DNA from: a virus
Reading direction: 5' to 3' (one strand)
Length of the DNA stretch: 37,474 nucleotides
IMG/VR virus record: IMGVR_UViG_3300042309_000376
Span: 1-37,474 of that record
Made by a program: the position numbers and the translations under genes. Shown here piece after piece: positions 8,727-16,885 of this stretch (positions are counted from its first letter, which is position 1; every line of letters starts with the position of its first letter). The notes under the pieces are model-generated. The model was given only the letters and a program-made list of their open reading frames with translations, did not search any database and was not told where the DNA came from.

Positions 8727-9163
8727 GTGTCGTTCAAGAACCCACTGTACAATGGTCGCCTGATATGATGATAGAAGTCATTCTTAATGAACCAGATGAC
8801 TTTTTAAAAGTGCGAGAAACACTAACCAGGATTGGTGTTGCTTCTCGGAAGGAAAAGAAACTTTATCAGTCTTGCCATATTCTTCATAAGCAAGGTCATT
8901 ATTTTATTACACACTTCAAGGAACTTTTCGCCTTGGATGGTAAACACGCAAATTTAACTGTAAACGATATTCAGCGTCGTAATCGAATCATTCAGTTAAT
9001 TGCCGATTGGGGATTGGTTGAAGTAGTTGATATTAGCAAGGTTCAGGACATTGCCCCTCTAAATCAAATCAAAGTTCTTCCGCATAAGGAGAAGGCAGAT
9101 TGGATTCTTGAGACCAAGTATAATATTGGATCCAAAAAGAAAAGGGTTGAAGAAACCGAATGA
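8723..9163 (+). CDS. regA: RegA translational repressor
   Basis: RegA binds early phage mRNAs at their start codons and blocks translation. This 146-residue version aligns by eye with T4 RegA over MIEVILNEPDDFLKVRETL, LYQSCHILHKQGHYFITHFKE and LIADWGLVEVV. It has about 14 extra residues at the N-terminus compared with T4. The first ATG is favoured because it overlaps the gp62 stop (ATGA) and has GGAGG at the right distance. The gp44-gp62-regA-gp43 order is the T4 order, interrupted here by accessory genes. Confidence 0.92.
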   Translation: MSVVQEPTVQWSPDMMIEVILNEPDDFLKVRETLTRIGVASRKEKKLYQSCHILHKQGHYFITHFKELFALDGKHANLTVNDIQRRNRIIQLIADWGLVEVVDISKVQDIAPLNQIKVLPHKEKADWILETKYNIGSKKKRVEETE

Positions 9164-9170
9164 TAAAGTA

Positions 9171-9195
9171 GGGAGTTCAACACTCCCTTTTTTTA
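9171..9195 (+). terminator. Rho-independent terminator after regA
   Basis: GGGAGT (9171-9176) pairs with ACTCCC (9182-9187) around a 5-base loop and is followed by seven T. It closes the clamp and clamp-loader operon that starts at 3483. Confidence 0.88.
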
Positions 9196-9271
9196 TTATG
9201 TACTGATATATAATAAGGATGCCGAAAGGGTCCACAAAATACAAACTCGCTTAAAAAAAGGAGCTACAATA

Positions 9272-9706
9272 ATGACTAACCTCACAAGGTATACTGCTGC
9301 GGATCTTCCTACTCTATTGGATAAGATCACACGAAACAGTATTGGAATGGATGAATATTTTGATCGCCTATTCAATCTTCACGAAACTACAACAAACTAT
9401 CCGCCATATAATCTGATTCAAATAAATAATGTCGAATCTCATCTTGAGATTGCACTCGCAGGATTTAAGAAAGAGGAAGTAAATGTCTTCACCGAGTATG
9501 GAAAACTTTTTGTCGAGGGGCAAAAATCAGATACAGAATCGGATAGGACGTTTATCCACAAGGGTTTGGCTCAACGAAGTTTCAAGAGAGCATGGACTTT
9601 ATCAGACGACACAGAAGTCCGAGAAGTCACCTTTGAAGATGGACTACTTACCATTCGACTAGGTAAAATCGTTCCAGAACATCATTCTCGCAAAGACTAC
9701 CTCTAA
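9272..9706 (+). CDS. hsp20: Small heat-shock protein, Hsp20 family
   Basis: This 144-residue alpha-crystallin chaperone holds unfolding proteins for refolding. The crystallin domain spans roughly residues 45-135, with LEIALAGFKKEEVNV, LFVEGQK, the AQRSFKRAWTL strand and FEDGLLTIRL, the usual closing signature. Hsp20 is a common gene of T4-like cyanophages. A good ribosome binding site, AAGGAG, precedes the ATG. A TATAAT-like box at 9209-9214 lacks a -35 match. The stop codon overlaps a CTAAATA sequence that may serve the next gene. Confidence 0.93.
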   Translation: MTNLTRYTAADLPTLLDKITRNSIGMDEYFDRLFNLHETTTNYPPYNLIQINNVESHLEIALAGFKKEEVNVFTEYGKLFVEGQKSDTESDRTFIHKGLAQRSFKRAWTLSDDTEVREVTFEDGLLTIRLGKIVPEHHSRKDYL

Positions 9707-9729
9707 ATAAAGAAAAAGTTAATTAGGTG

Positions 9730-9909
9730 ATGAAAACTTTTCAGCAATTTATAGAAAAGGTTGGAGATTTTGGAAATCCCCCTCTATCAACCAAAGAAAA
9801 TTGTTATGGAAGAACCGTAAAATATGCTATGGCACCAAAAAAGAAAGTTTGTGCTTTGAATACTGATAGTGGTTCCGGAGGGTCTTCTGGTGATTCTGGT
9901 GGAGACTAA
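9730..9909 (+). CDS. Short protein with capsid-targeting-like N-terminus
   Basis: From ATG 9730 (a GTG at 9727 is in frame) this is a 59-residue protein. It begins MKTFQQFIEKV, close to MKTYQEFIAEA, the capsid-targeting sequence of the T4 internal proteins. Two cysteines, a basic APKKK segment and a Gly/Ser/Asp-rich tail follow. No Ile/Leu-x-Glu prohead protease site is evident after the targeting segment, unlike its longer relatives here. It may be packaged in the head; this is inference from the N-terminus. A CTAAATA late-promoter-like motif (9703-9709) lies just upstream. Confidence 0.6.
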   Translation: MKTFQQFIEKVGDFGNPPLSTKENCYGRTVKYAMAPKKKVCALNTDSGSGGSSGDSGGD

Positions 9910-9933
9910 ATAGTACTGAATATCGTCGGCGCA

Positions 9934-9977
9934 GGGAGGCAACTGGCAAAATCCAGTTGACACCTCCCCATTTTTTT
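9934..9977 (+). terminator. Double-stem terminator overlapping a promoter
   Basis: An outer stem GGGAGG / CCTCCC (9934-9939 with 9963-9968) encloses an inner stem AACTGG / CCAGTT (9941-9946 with 9953-9958), and seven T follow at 9971-9977. The -35 box of the next promoter lies within this hairpin. Confidence 0.88.
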
Positions 9978-9985
9978 GCTATAAT
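9957..9985 (+). promoter_or_regulatory. Consensus sigma-70 promoter for the gp43 operon
   Basis: TTGACA (9957-9962), 17 bases, TATAAT (9980-9985): a perfect consensus promoter. Its -35 box is part of the preceding terminator hairpin and its spacer contains the T-tract. It should drive the genes from 10007 through gp43, and probably on to mazG, because no terminator is seen before 16573. Confidence 0.88.
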
Positions 9986-10006
9986 GAATTGAGAGGAAAA
10001 CTAAAA

Positions 10007-10342
10007 ATGTCTGTAAAAATTGCCCTATTAAAATCCGGAGAATCTGTAATTGCTGATATTAAGGAGTTGATTTCTGACGATAAGGTGTGTGGGTATTTGT
10101 TCACGAATCCACATAAAATGCAAGTCAGTAATTCAATTTTTCTGACTGAAGAATCAGTAGAACCCGAAGATGGTATGGTCAGTGTAACATTTTCTTCTTG
10201 GATTCTTTTTACAAGTGATAATGAGATTCCAGTTCGTCCTGATTGGGTTGTAACTATTGTCGAACCAGTTAAATCTATTAAACAAATGTATGAGGAAAAA
10301 GTAAATGGAACGGAATGTGAAGTGTCTTCTCTTGAAGGTTGA
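10007..10342 (+). CDS. Conserved small hypothetical cyanophage protein
   Basis: From ATG 10007, preceded by GAGAGGA, this is a 111-residue protein beginning MSVKIALLKSGESVIADIKE. It continues with mainly beta-strand-like segments (VCGYLFTNPHKMQV, VSVTFSSWILFTSD, DWVVTIVEPV). The pattern resembles a small Sm-like barrel fold, and the protein encoded next shares the plan (LLK...E..GSELGEPDCKL.NP). The two may be paralogues. The role is unknown. It is the first gene after a perfect promoter, so it is an early gene. Confidence 0.8.
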   Translation: MSVKIALLKSGESVIADIKELISDDKVCGYLFTNPHKMQVSNSIFLTEESVEPEDGMVSVTFSSWILFTSDNEIPVRPDWVVTIVEPVKSIKQMYEEKVNGTECEVSSLEG

Positions 10343-10559
10343 TACTATATTAATTACCGAAATCGTTGAGATTGGATCCGAACTTGGTGAACCCGATTGT
10401 AAACTAATTAATCCATATCAGTTTTTTAGTGTAGATGATATGAGACCCTGGCCTGAGATTACGAATCAGACTGAACTGATGATTCATTCTGATAGTATTC
10501 TTACAATTGCCGAACCAACCCCAGAAATTATTAAAAAGTATCTTGAACTAACTACCTAA
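10305..10559 (+). CDS. Small hypothetical protein, possible paralogue of its neighbour
   Basis: This 84-residue frame overlaps the previous gene by 38 bases. GAGG at the proper distance supports ATG 10305; a GTG at 10317 would give a protein starting MKCLLLKV, nearer to the neighbour's MSVKIALLKS. The pieces CKLINPYQFF and SILTIAEPTPEIIKKY parallel the neighbour's LFTNPHKMQV and VTIVEPVKSIKQMY. The stop overlaps the first base of gp43. Confidence 0.75.
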   Translation: MERNVKCLLLKVDTILITEIVEIGSELGEPDCKLINPYQFFSVDDMRPWPEITNQTELMIHSDSILTIAEPTPEIIKKYLELTT

Positions 10560-13066
10560 TGTCTTATCGCTTTTACACTAATGTCCAGATGGTTGGAGAT
10601 AACTTTTTGGTGAGAGGTTATGAGAATGGTAAACATTTTATGACCCGCGAAAAGTTTTATCCAACTTTTTTTGTGAAATCAAATAAAAAAACAGAATATA
10701 AAACTCTGGATGGTGAATATGTTAAGGATATTCAACCGGGAACAGTTCGTGAGTGTCGTGATTTTATCCAAAAATATGATGGAGTAGAGAACTTTAAGAT
10801 TTACGGAAACGAACGATTCATCTATCAGTATATTTCTGATATGTATCCAGAAGATGAAGTCAAGTTTGATATTAGTAAGATTAAACTAACAACTATCGAT
10901 ATTGAGGTTGCTTCTGAAAACGGATTCCCTGATGTGGAGTCTGCTGCAGAAGAAATCCTTTTGATTACTCTTCAGGATTATAATACCAAGAAAATCCGCA
11001 CTTGGGGATTGGGTGAATACAATAATACTCAAAAAAATGTAATTTATAAGTCATTCACTTCAGAATATGATTTGCTGAGTAACTTTATCAACTGGTGGAT
11101 GTCTGAGGATAATATTCCAGAAGTCATTACTGGTTGGAATAGTGCGATGTATGATATTCCATATCTAGTCCGTCGTCTTGATAGGGTATTGGGTGAAAAA
11201 TTGATGAAGCGTATTTCTCCTTGGGGATTGATTACCGAGAGAAAAACCGTCATCAAAGGAAGAGAGCAAATTCACTATGATATTGGTGGAATATCGCAAT
11301 TGGACTACTTGGACTTATATAAGAAGTTTACTTATAAGGCACAGGAATCTTATCGACTGGATTACATTGCCGAAGTGGAGTTAGGGCAGAAAAAGTTAGA
11401 CCACTCCGAGTTTGATACTTTTAAGGAGTTTTACACCAAAGGTTGGGATAAGTTTTGTAAATATAACATCATTGACGTAGAACTTGTTGACCGTATGGAA
11501 GACAAGATGAAACTGATTGAGTTGGCGCTTACAATGGCGTATGATGCTAAGGTTAACTATAATGATGTATTTTCTCAAGTAGCAATGTGGGATAGTATCA
11601 TCTATAACTATCTTAAGAAGCAAAACATTGTTATTCCACCCAAAACAAAATCTGAAAAGAGTGAAAAGTATGCGGGTGCTTATGTAAAAGAACCTGTTCC
11701 TGGTGTTTATGACTGGGTGGTGAGTTTTGACTTAACCTCTCTGTACCCTTCTCTCATTATGGAGTTCAACATATCTCCAGAAACTCTACTTGATGAAAAG
11801 TGCCCTAATGTTTCAGTGGATAAAATCCTCAATCAGTCTCTAAACTTTGAGATGTATAAGGATTATTCCGTCTGCGCTAATGGAGCAATGTTTCGTAAAG
11901 ATGTTCGTGGATTTCTTCCTGAACTAATGGAGAAGATATTTAAGGAACGCTCGATTTATAAAAAGAAAATGCTTGCGGCAAAGCAGCAGTACGAAAAAAC
12001 ACCTACCAAGGATCTTGAAAAGGAGATTGCTAGATGTAACAATATTCAGATGGCAAGAAAGATTCAACTCAACTCTGCCTACGGAAGTATTGGAAATCAA
12101 TACTTTCGCTATTATAAACTTGAGAACGCTGAGGCAATCACACTTTCTGGGCAAGTTGCTATTCGGTGGATTGAGAATAGAATAAATCAATATCTTAATA
12201 ATATATTAAAAACGGATGATGTAGATTATGTTATTGCTTCTGATACCGACTCTGTTTATCTTCATGTGGGTCCTCTGGTTGAAAAGGTATACACGGGAAG
12301 AGAGAAAACTAATGAAGGCATTGTTTCGTTCCTTGATAAGGTCTGTAAAGTGGAACTTGAAAAGTATATTGAAAGTTGCTATGAAGAACTGGCGGAATAC
12401 TTAAACGCATACGCACAGAAAATGTATATGAAGCGGGAGTGTATTGCCGACCGTGGAATCTGGACTGCTAAAAAACGATATATTCTCAATGTTTGGGATA
12501 ATGAGGGAGTGCGGTATGAGGAACCGAAACTTAAGATGATGGGTATTGAGGCAATCAAATCCTCAACTCCGGCACCGTGTCGTAAAATGTTTAAGGAAGT
12601 TTTGGGTCTTATGATGAGTGGGACTGAGAATGATGTAATCAAGTTTATCGATAAGTGTAGGAATGATTTTCATAAACTTTCTCCAGAAGAAGTATCATTT
12701 CCTCGCTCCGTTTCCGATGTTCTCAAAAATAGATGTTCTTCCAATATCTATAGTAAAGGAACTCCCATTCATGTTAGAGGAGCACTTTTATTCAATCACT
12801 ACATTAAGGAGAAAAAACTGGATAAAAAATATTCACTCATTCAGAACGGTGAAAAAATAAAATTCTGCTACTTAAAAACACCCAATCATATTCGTGAAAA
12901 TGTAATTTCCTTTATTCAAGATTTCCCTAAAGAACTTGGACTAAATCAATATGTTGATTATGATACGCAGTTTGATAAAGGATTTTTAGAACCCCTAAAG
13001 ATCATATTAAATGCTATTGATTGGAAATCAGAAGAAGTAACAACACTTGATTCTTTCTTCATTTGA
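10559..13066 (+). CDS. gp43: DNA polymerase, family B, T4 gp43
   Basis: This 835-residue replicative polymerase has 3'-5' exonuclease activity. The Exo I motif TTIDIEVAS lies near residue 113 and further exonuclease text (VITGWNSAMYDIPYLVRR) follows. Polymerase motif A is DLTSLYPS (about 391-398), motif B includes QLNSAYGSIGNQ, and motif C is SDTDSVY (about 561-567). The length is below T4 gp43 (898) and normal for cyanophages. The C-terminus, TLDSFFI, resembles the clamp-binding peptide of polymerases. It shows no intein, intron or frameshift. Confidence 0.97.
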   Translation: MSYRFYTNVQMVGDNFLVRGYENGKHFMTREKFYPTFFVKSNKKTEYKTLDGEYVKDIQPGTVRECRDFIQKYDGVENFKIYGNERFIYQYISDMYPEDEVKFDISKIKLTTIDIEVASENGFPDVESAAEEILLITLQDYNTKKIRTWGLGEYNNTQKNVIYKSFTSEYDLLSNFINWWMSEDNIPEVITGWNSAMYDIPYLVRRLDRVLGEKLMKRISPWGLITERKTVIKGREQIHYDIGGISQLDYLDLYKKFTYKAQESYRLDYIAEVELGQKKLDHSEFDTFKEFYTKGWDKFCKYNIIDVELVDRMEDKMKLIELALTMAYDAKVNYNDVFSQVAMWDSIIYNYLKKQNIVIPPKTKSEKSEKYAGAYVKEPVPGVYDWVVSFDLTSLYPSLIMEFNISPETLLDEKCPNVSVDKILNQSLNFEMYKDYSVCANGAMFRKDVRGFLPELMEKIFKERSIYKKKMLAAKQQYEKTPTKDLEKEIARCNNIQMARKIQLNSAYGSIGNQYFRYYKLENAEAITLSGQVAIRWIENRINQYLNNILKTDDVDYVIASDTDSVYLHVGPLVEKVYTGREKTNEGIVSFLDKVCKVELEKYIESCYEELAEYLNAYAQKMYMKRECIADRGIWTAKKRYILNVWDNEGVRYEEPKLKMMGIEAIKSSTPAPCRKMFKEVLGLMMSGTENDVIKFIDKCRNDFHKLSPEEVSFPRSVSDVLKNRCSSNIYSKGTPIHVRGALLFNHYIKEKKLDKKYSLIQNGEKIKFCYLKTPNHIRENVISFIQDFPKELGLNQYVDYDTQFDKGFLEPLKIILNAIDWKSEEVTTLDSFFI

Positions 13067-13073
13067 TGATAAA

Positions 13074-13202
13074 ATGAATCTACCAATTACGGAAAACGAA
13101 CTTGACCTTATTATTGAGATGTTAAAGAATAAACACCCGGCACTCTATAATAAATTATGGTCTTATCGAATTAATCTTAAATACTCAAAGGATGGAAAAT
13201 AA
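13074..13202 (+). CDS. Small conserved-looking ORF between gp43 and uvsX
   Basis: A 42-residue reading frame runs from ATG 13074 to TAA 13202 and fills the gap between gp43 and uvsX (2 bases to the uvsX ATG). It begins MNLPITENELDLIIEMLKNK, ends SKDGK, and appears to be one helical hairpin. Support comes from the tight fit and lack of other use for this gap; there is no domain match I can name. GGATGGAAAAT near its end supplies the ribosome binding site of uvsX. Confidence 0.6.
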   Translation: MNLPITENELDLIIEMLKNKHPALYNKLWSYRINLKYSKDGK

Positions 13203-13204
13203 CT

Positions 13205-14206
13205 ATGGATTTTCTTAAGGACATTGTAAAAGAAATAGGAGGCGAGTATACCCAACTTGCTGCAGATATTGATGAAACTGAAACTTATGTGGACACGGGT
13301 TCGTACATTTTTAATGCTCTTGTATCCGGTAGCATATTTGGTGGTGTATCTGGGAATAAGATTACTGCAATCGCAGGCGAAACTTCTACTGGTAAGACTT
13401 TCTTCTCTCTTGCCGTTGTTAAAAACTTTCTTGATAATAACCCTACTGGATATTGTCTGTATTTTGATACTGAGGCAGCAATTACAAAGTCTCTTCTGGA
13501 AAGTCGTGGAATTGATACATCAAGACTTGTTGTGGTTAATGTAGTCACAGTGGAAGAATTTCGCACCAAAGCACTTAAGGCAGTAGATATTTACCTAAAA
13601 GCAAAAGAGGATGAAAGAAAACCTTGTATGTTTGTCCTAGATTCTTTGGGAATGCTTTCTACAAATAAGGAAATTAACGATGCTCTTGCGGAAAAAGATA
13701 CGCGGGATATGACGAAGGCACAATTAATTAAGGGTGCTTTCAGAATGTTGACTCTTAAGTTGGGTCAGGCAAAGATTCCAATGCTGGTGACCAATCACAC
13801 CTACGAAAGTATGAGTCTTTATGGTGGTAAGCAAATGAGCGGTGGAAGTGGATTGCAATATTCCGCATCCACAATCATCTACCTTTCCAAGTCAAAGGAA
13901 AAAGATGGTACTGAAGTAATTGGAAACATCATTAAAGCAAAAACATTCAAGTCCCGTTTAAGTAAAGAGAATCAAGATGTTGAGATTCGTCTCTATTATG
14001 ATGAACGAGGTCTGGATCGTTATTATGGTCTTCTTGAACTTGGTGAACTTGGTGGAATGTGGAAGAATACTGCTGGTCGCTATGAGATGGATGGTAAGAA
14101 ACTTTATGCTAAACAAATCCTAAAAGAACCGGAAATTTATTTTACCCCAGAAGTAATGGAAAAACTTGATGTAATTGCTAAGGGTGAGTTTAGTTATGGT
14201 TCATGA
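13205..14206 (+). CDS. uvsX: UvsX RecA-like recombinase
   Basis: This strand-exchange protein coats single-stranded DNA for recombination-dependent replication and repair. Its 333 residues have Walker A GETSTGKT (58-65), Walker B CMFVLDSLGML and the RecA-core segments MLVTNHTYES and GGSGLQYSAS. Acidic residues after Walker A (YFDTEAA) fit the catalytic Glu. It lies downstream of gp43, as usual in cyanophages, and overlaps the next gene by four bases (ATGA). Confidence 0.95.
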   Translation: MDFLKDIVKEIGGEYTQLAADIDETETYVDTGSYIFNALVSGSIFGGVSGNKITAIAGETSTGKTFFSLAVVKNFLDNNPTGYCLYFDTEAAITKSLLESRGIDTSRLVVVNVVTVEEFRTKALKAVDIYLKAKEDERKPCMFVLDSLGMLSTNKEINDALAEKDTRDMTKAQLIKGAFRMLTLKLGQAKIPMLVTNHTYESMSLYGGKQMSGGSGLQYSASTIIYLSKSKEKDGTEVIGNIIKAKTFKSRLSKENQDVEIRLYYDERGLDRYYGLLELGELGGMWKNTAGRYEMDGKKLYAKQILKEPEIYFTPEVMEKLDVIAKGEFSYGS

Positions 14207-14748
14207 AGAATATTCGTATCATAAAAACCGGAATTGATGTATCTAAAATACTAGAGCAACTCAAGCAACATCCTGAAGACTGGGGATCTCAAAAAAATAT
14301 TGAAGACTCCGAACAATTAGATCCCACAGAATATACCGTTACTGTTGATGTCCTACAACTCATAATGGGTGGAGTTGAAAAAGAAGGGCAATATGTGGGG
14401 AATACTGAAATATGTATTAAAACACCTGCATATGAAAAGCACACGGAGATTCTTAATTACTTGGGAAAGTATTTTAAGAAACTTCGTCGTTGTGGATTTC
14501 TTGCACTTCCGGTTGGTGAAATTGTAGGTTCTCATATTGATGAAGGAACTTATTATCTTACGAAAGATAGATACCATCTTTCCATTCAGGGAAAATACGA
14601 GTATACTGTTGGGGACGAAACATCAATTATTGAACCCGGAACACTCTTTTGGTTCAATAATAAACTACCTCATAAGGCAGTTAATATTGGCGACAACATT
14701 AGAATCACTTTTGTATTCGATGTTCCGCATCACAAACGAAATCTTTAA
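14203..14748 (+). CDS. 2OG-Fe(II) hydroxylase-like protein (aspartyl/asparaginyl type)
   Basis: This 181-residue protein carries the iron-ligand pattern of 2-oxoglutarate oxygenases: SHID (H111, D113) and, at the right distance, PHKAVN (H157). R167 in IRITFVFDVPH could bind 2-oxoglutarate. RYHLSIQGKYEY and PGTLFWFNN give the double-stranded beta-helix look of the aspartyl/asparaginyl beta-hydroxylase family. Such enzymes hydroxylate protein side chains; the target here is unknown. It is translationally coupled to uvsX and followed by gp41 after 8 bases, so it is made with the replisome. Confidence 0.8.
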   Translation: MKNIRIIKTGIDVSKILEQLKQHPEDWGSQKNIEDSEQLDPTEYTVTVDVLQLIMGGVEKEGQYVGNTEICIKTPAYEKHTEILNYLGKYFKKLRRCGFLALPVGEIVGSHIDEGTYYLTKDRYHLSIQGKYEYTVGDETSIIEPGTLFWFNNKLPHKAVNIGDNIRITFVFDVPHHKRNL

Positions 14749-14756
14749 TTAAAATA

Positions 14757-16133
14757 ATGGAACGACTTGAACTTACAATCCTTAGAAACTTAATATTTAA
14801 TGAAGATTATGCCCGAAAAGTCGTTCCATTTATTCAACCAGAATATTTCGAGCAAAGAATAGAAAAAATTGTATTTGAGGAAACTGTTCAATTCATTGCG
14901 AAGTATAATTCTTCTATCACTATTGAAGCACTTGGAATTGAGATTGATAATCGCAGAGATTTAACAGAATCTGAAAATAAAGATATTTCGGATTTGGTCT
15001 CTAAACTTCACAATGCTCCAGTAGAGAATCAGTGGGTAATTGATACTACAGAAAAGTGGTGTCGTGACCGTGCTATTTACCTAGCACTTATGGAATCTAT
15101 TCATATTGCCGATGGTAAAGATGAGAAAAAAGGTAGAGATGCTATTCCCAGTATTCTTTCGGATGCTTTATCGGTATCTTTTGATAATAATATAGGTCAC
15201 GATTATCTTCAGAATTATGAGGAACGATATGAGTATTATCATAGGAAGGAGGATAAAATTCCTTTCGATTTGGAATTCTTCAACAAAATTACAAAGGGTG
15301 GACTCCCAAACAAAACTCTTAATATTTGTTTAGCTGGAACCGGAACAGGCAAAAGTTTGTTTATGTGTCATTTTGCGTCATCAGTTCTTCTTCAGGGTAA
15401 AAATGTTTTGTATATTACTCTAGAAATGGCAGAGGAAAAAATTGCAGAACGAATTGATGCAAATCTCTTAAATGTTCCTATTCAACAACTAGCAGATCTT
15501 CCTCGTCAAATGTTTGAAACTAAGGTGAATGGTATTTCCAAGAAAACCCAAGGAACCTTAATTATCAAAGAGTATCCAACTGCTTCTGCACACTCTGGAC
15601 ATTTTAAAGCACTTCTAAACGAACTTGCACTTAAAAAGTCATTCAGACCGGATATTATCTTTATCGATTATCTCAATATTTGTTCTTCATCAAGATTTAA
15701 AGGGGGAAGTAATATTAACTCCTATACCCTCATTAAGTCAATCGCAGAAGAACTTCGTGGTTTGGCAGTTGAGTTTAATGTTCCAATTTGTAGTGCGACA
15801 CAGACTACTAGAAGTGGATTTGCATCTTCTGATGTAGAAATAACTGATACGAGTGAGTCGTTCGGACTTCCTGCTACTGCCGACCTTATGTTTGCTCTTA
15901 TTAGCACTGAGGAACTTGAAGATCTTGGACAAATTATGGTTAAACAACTTAAGAATAGGTATAATGATCCAACTATGAATAAAAGATTTGTGGTTGGTAT
16001 CGACAGAGCAAAAATGAGACTTTATGATGTAGAACAGTCAGCACAAAATGACATACTTGACTCTGGTAAAGAAAAGGAGTATAATGACGAAGAAAGAAAA
16101 CCTAAAAAATCATTTGAGGGATTTAAATTCTAA
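14757..16133 (+). CDS. gp41: Replicative DNA helicase, T4 gp41 (DnaB type)
   Basis: This hexameric 5'-3' helicase of the primosome partners the primase gp61 encoded at 22318. Its 458 residues include Walker A GTGTGKS (about 194-200), VLYITLEMAEEKIAERID (the DnaB H1a region), the Walker B IIFIDYLNICSS and SATQTTRSG. The length is near that of T4 gp41 (475). The region before the ATPase core has the expected helical N-terminal domain. Confidence 0.96.
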   Translation: MERLELTILRNLIFNEDYARKVVPFIQPEYFEQRIEKIVFEETVQFIAKYNSSITIEALGIEIDNRRDLTESENKDISDLVSKLHNAPVENQWVIDTTEKWCRDRAIYLALMESIHIADGKDEKKGRDAIPSILSDALSVSFDNNIGHDYLQNYEERYEYYHRKEDKIPFDLEFFNKITKGGLPNKTLNICLAGTGTGKSLFMCHFASSVLLQGKNVLYITLEMAEEKIAERIDANLLNVPIQQLADLPRQMFETKVNGISKKTQGTLIIKEYPTASAHSGHFKALLNELALKKSFRPDIIFIDYLNICSSSRFKGGSNINSYTLIKSIAEELRGLAVEFNVPICSATQTTRSGFASSDVEITDTSESFGLPATADLMFALISTEELEDLGQIMVKQLKNRYNDPTMNKRFVVGIDRAKMRLYDVEQSAQNDILDSGKEKEYNDEERKPKKSFEGFKF

Positions 16134-16134
16134 T

Positions 16135-16548
16135 ATGACCCAAGTTATCGATACAAACAAATATATTGAGTTCGTTCGTCAAACCACAAGTCCCGCAAGT
16201 AGTGACTTTGCGGAACTTCTTGCGCGACTAACTGAACTTGAGACATCCGCTGATGCTGATGTTCCTCGTCTTATGACTGCTGCTTTTGGTATTAGTGCAG
16301 AAGCAGGAGAGTTCACTGAAGTTATTAAAAAAATCTTCTTGCAGGGTAAACCTTACAACGAAGATAATGCTTTTCACCTAAAGCGTGAATTGGGTGATAT
16401 TTGTTGGTATGTTGCTCAAGCATGTATGGCACTAGATACCACTTTTGAAGAAGTACTCCAAATGAACTATGAGAAACTGAGTGCTCGTTACCCTGAAGGA
16501 ACTTTTGATGTATTCCGCAGTGAAAATCGTGTTGATGGTGATATCTAA
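16135..16548 (+). CDS. mazG: MazG-like nucleotide pyrophosphohydrolase
   Basis: From ATG 16135, one base after the gp41 stop, this protein has 137 residues. The all-alpha NTP pyrophosphohydrolase motif is visible as EAGEFTEV followed by KRELGDICWYVAQA, which gives the ExxE and ExxD metal ligands. Phage MazG has been proposed to hydrolyse dNTPs or (p)ppGpp-type signals; the substrate cannot be told here. A longer frame upstream (from 16048) overlaps gp41 and has no MazG character. The stop codon overlaps a CTAAATA motif. Confidence 0.88.
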   Translation: MTQVIDTNKYIEFVRQTTSPASSDFAELLARLTELETSADADVPRLMTAAFGISAEAGEFTEVIKKIFLQGKPYNEDNAFHLKRELGDICWYVAQACMALDTTFEEVLQMNYEKLSARYPEGTFDVFRSENRVDGDI

Positions 16549-16572
16549 ATAGTATACTATAGTAATCTGATT

Positions 16573-16599
16573 GGGGGAGTAATAATTACTCCCCCTTTT
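16573..16599 (+). terminator. Strong terminator after mazG
   Basis: A perfect 11-bp inverted repeat (GGGGGAGTAAT, 16573-16583, and ATTACTCCCCC, 16585-16595) is followed by TTTT. It should end the long operon that starts at 9957. The very tight centre means the loop opens to about 3-5 bases in RNA. Confidence 0.9.
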
Positions 16600-16620
16600 C
16601 AATATAATAAATATTGAAAA
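16596..16620. promoter_or_regulatory. AT-rich inverted repeat with a late-promoter-like core
   Basis: TTTTCAATAT (16596-16605) and ATATTGAAAA (16611-16620) form a perfect 10-bp inverted repeat around AATAA. AATAAATA (16606-16613), a T4-late-promoter-like sequence, spans the centre. It begins within the T-tract of the terminator and lies 17 bases before the next gene, so it could be a late promoter or an operator. Confidence 0.5.
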
Positions 16621-16636
16621 AATACAATTTGTATAA

Positions 16637-16885
16637 ATGAAAGACCTCCAAGAGTTTCTTAATGCTATTATTAATATTTTCACCACTAAAAAATCATTAC
16701 CAAAAGATGTACTAAATGATTTTATCAAGTATTTTTATTTTACTCTTGATAAGGAAATAAAATCAAATAAGTCTGAAGTATTAAAGAATAAATATATTAA
16801 GATTAGAAAAAATGGTCTTAACTACATTATTGATAATAAAGATACAATAATGTTGAATATTCGCAAGAAAAAATTAAGTAAGTAA
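16637..16885 (+). CDS. Small Lys/Asn-rich hypothetical protein
   Basis: This 82-residue basic protein is rich in Lys, Asn and Ile. Its start, MKDLQEFLNAI, is a weak echo of the MKSFxQFI N-termini in the neighbouring genes. The stop TAA shares its last base with the next ATG, which supports a real, coupled gene. No domain is recognised. Confidence 0.6.
   Translation: MKDLQEFLNAIINIFTTKKSLPKDVLNDFIKYFYFTLDKEIKSNKSEVLKNKYIKIRKNGLNYIIDNKDTIMLNIRKKKLSK

Noticed and set aside
16048-16134. A longer N-terminus for MazG reaching back into gp41
   Set aside because: The extra 29 residues are the out-of-frame reading of the gp41 end and carry no MazG features.
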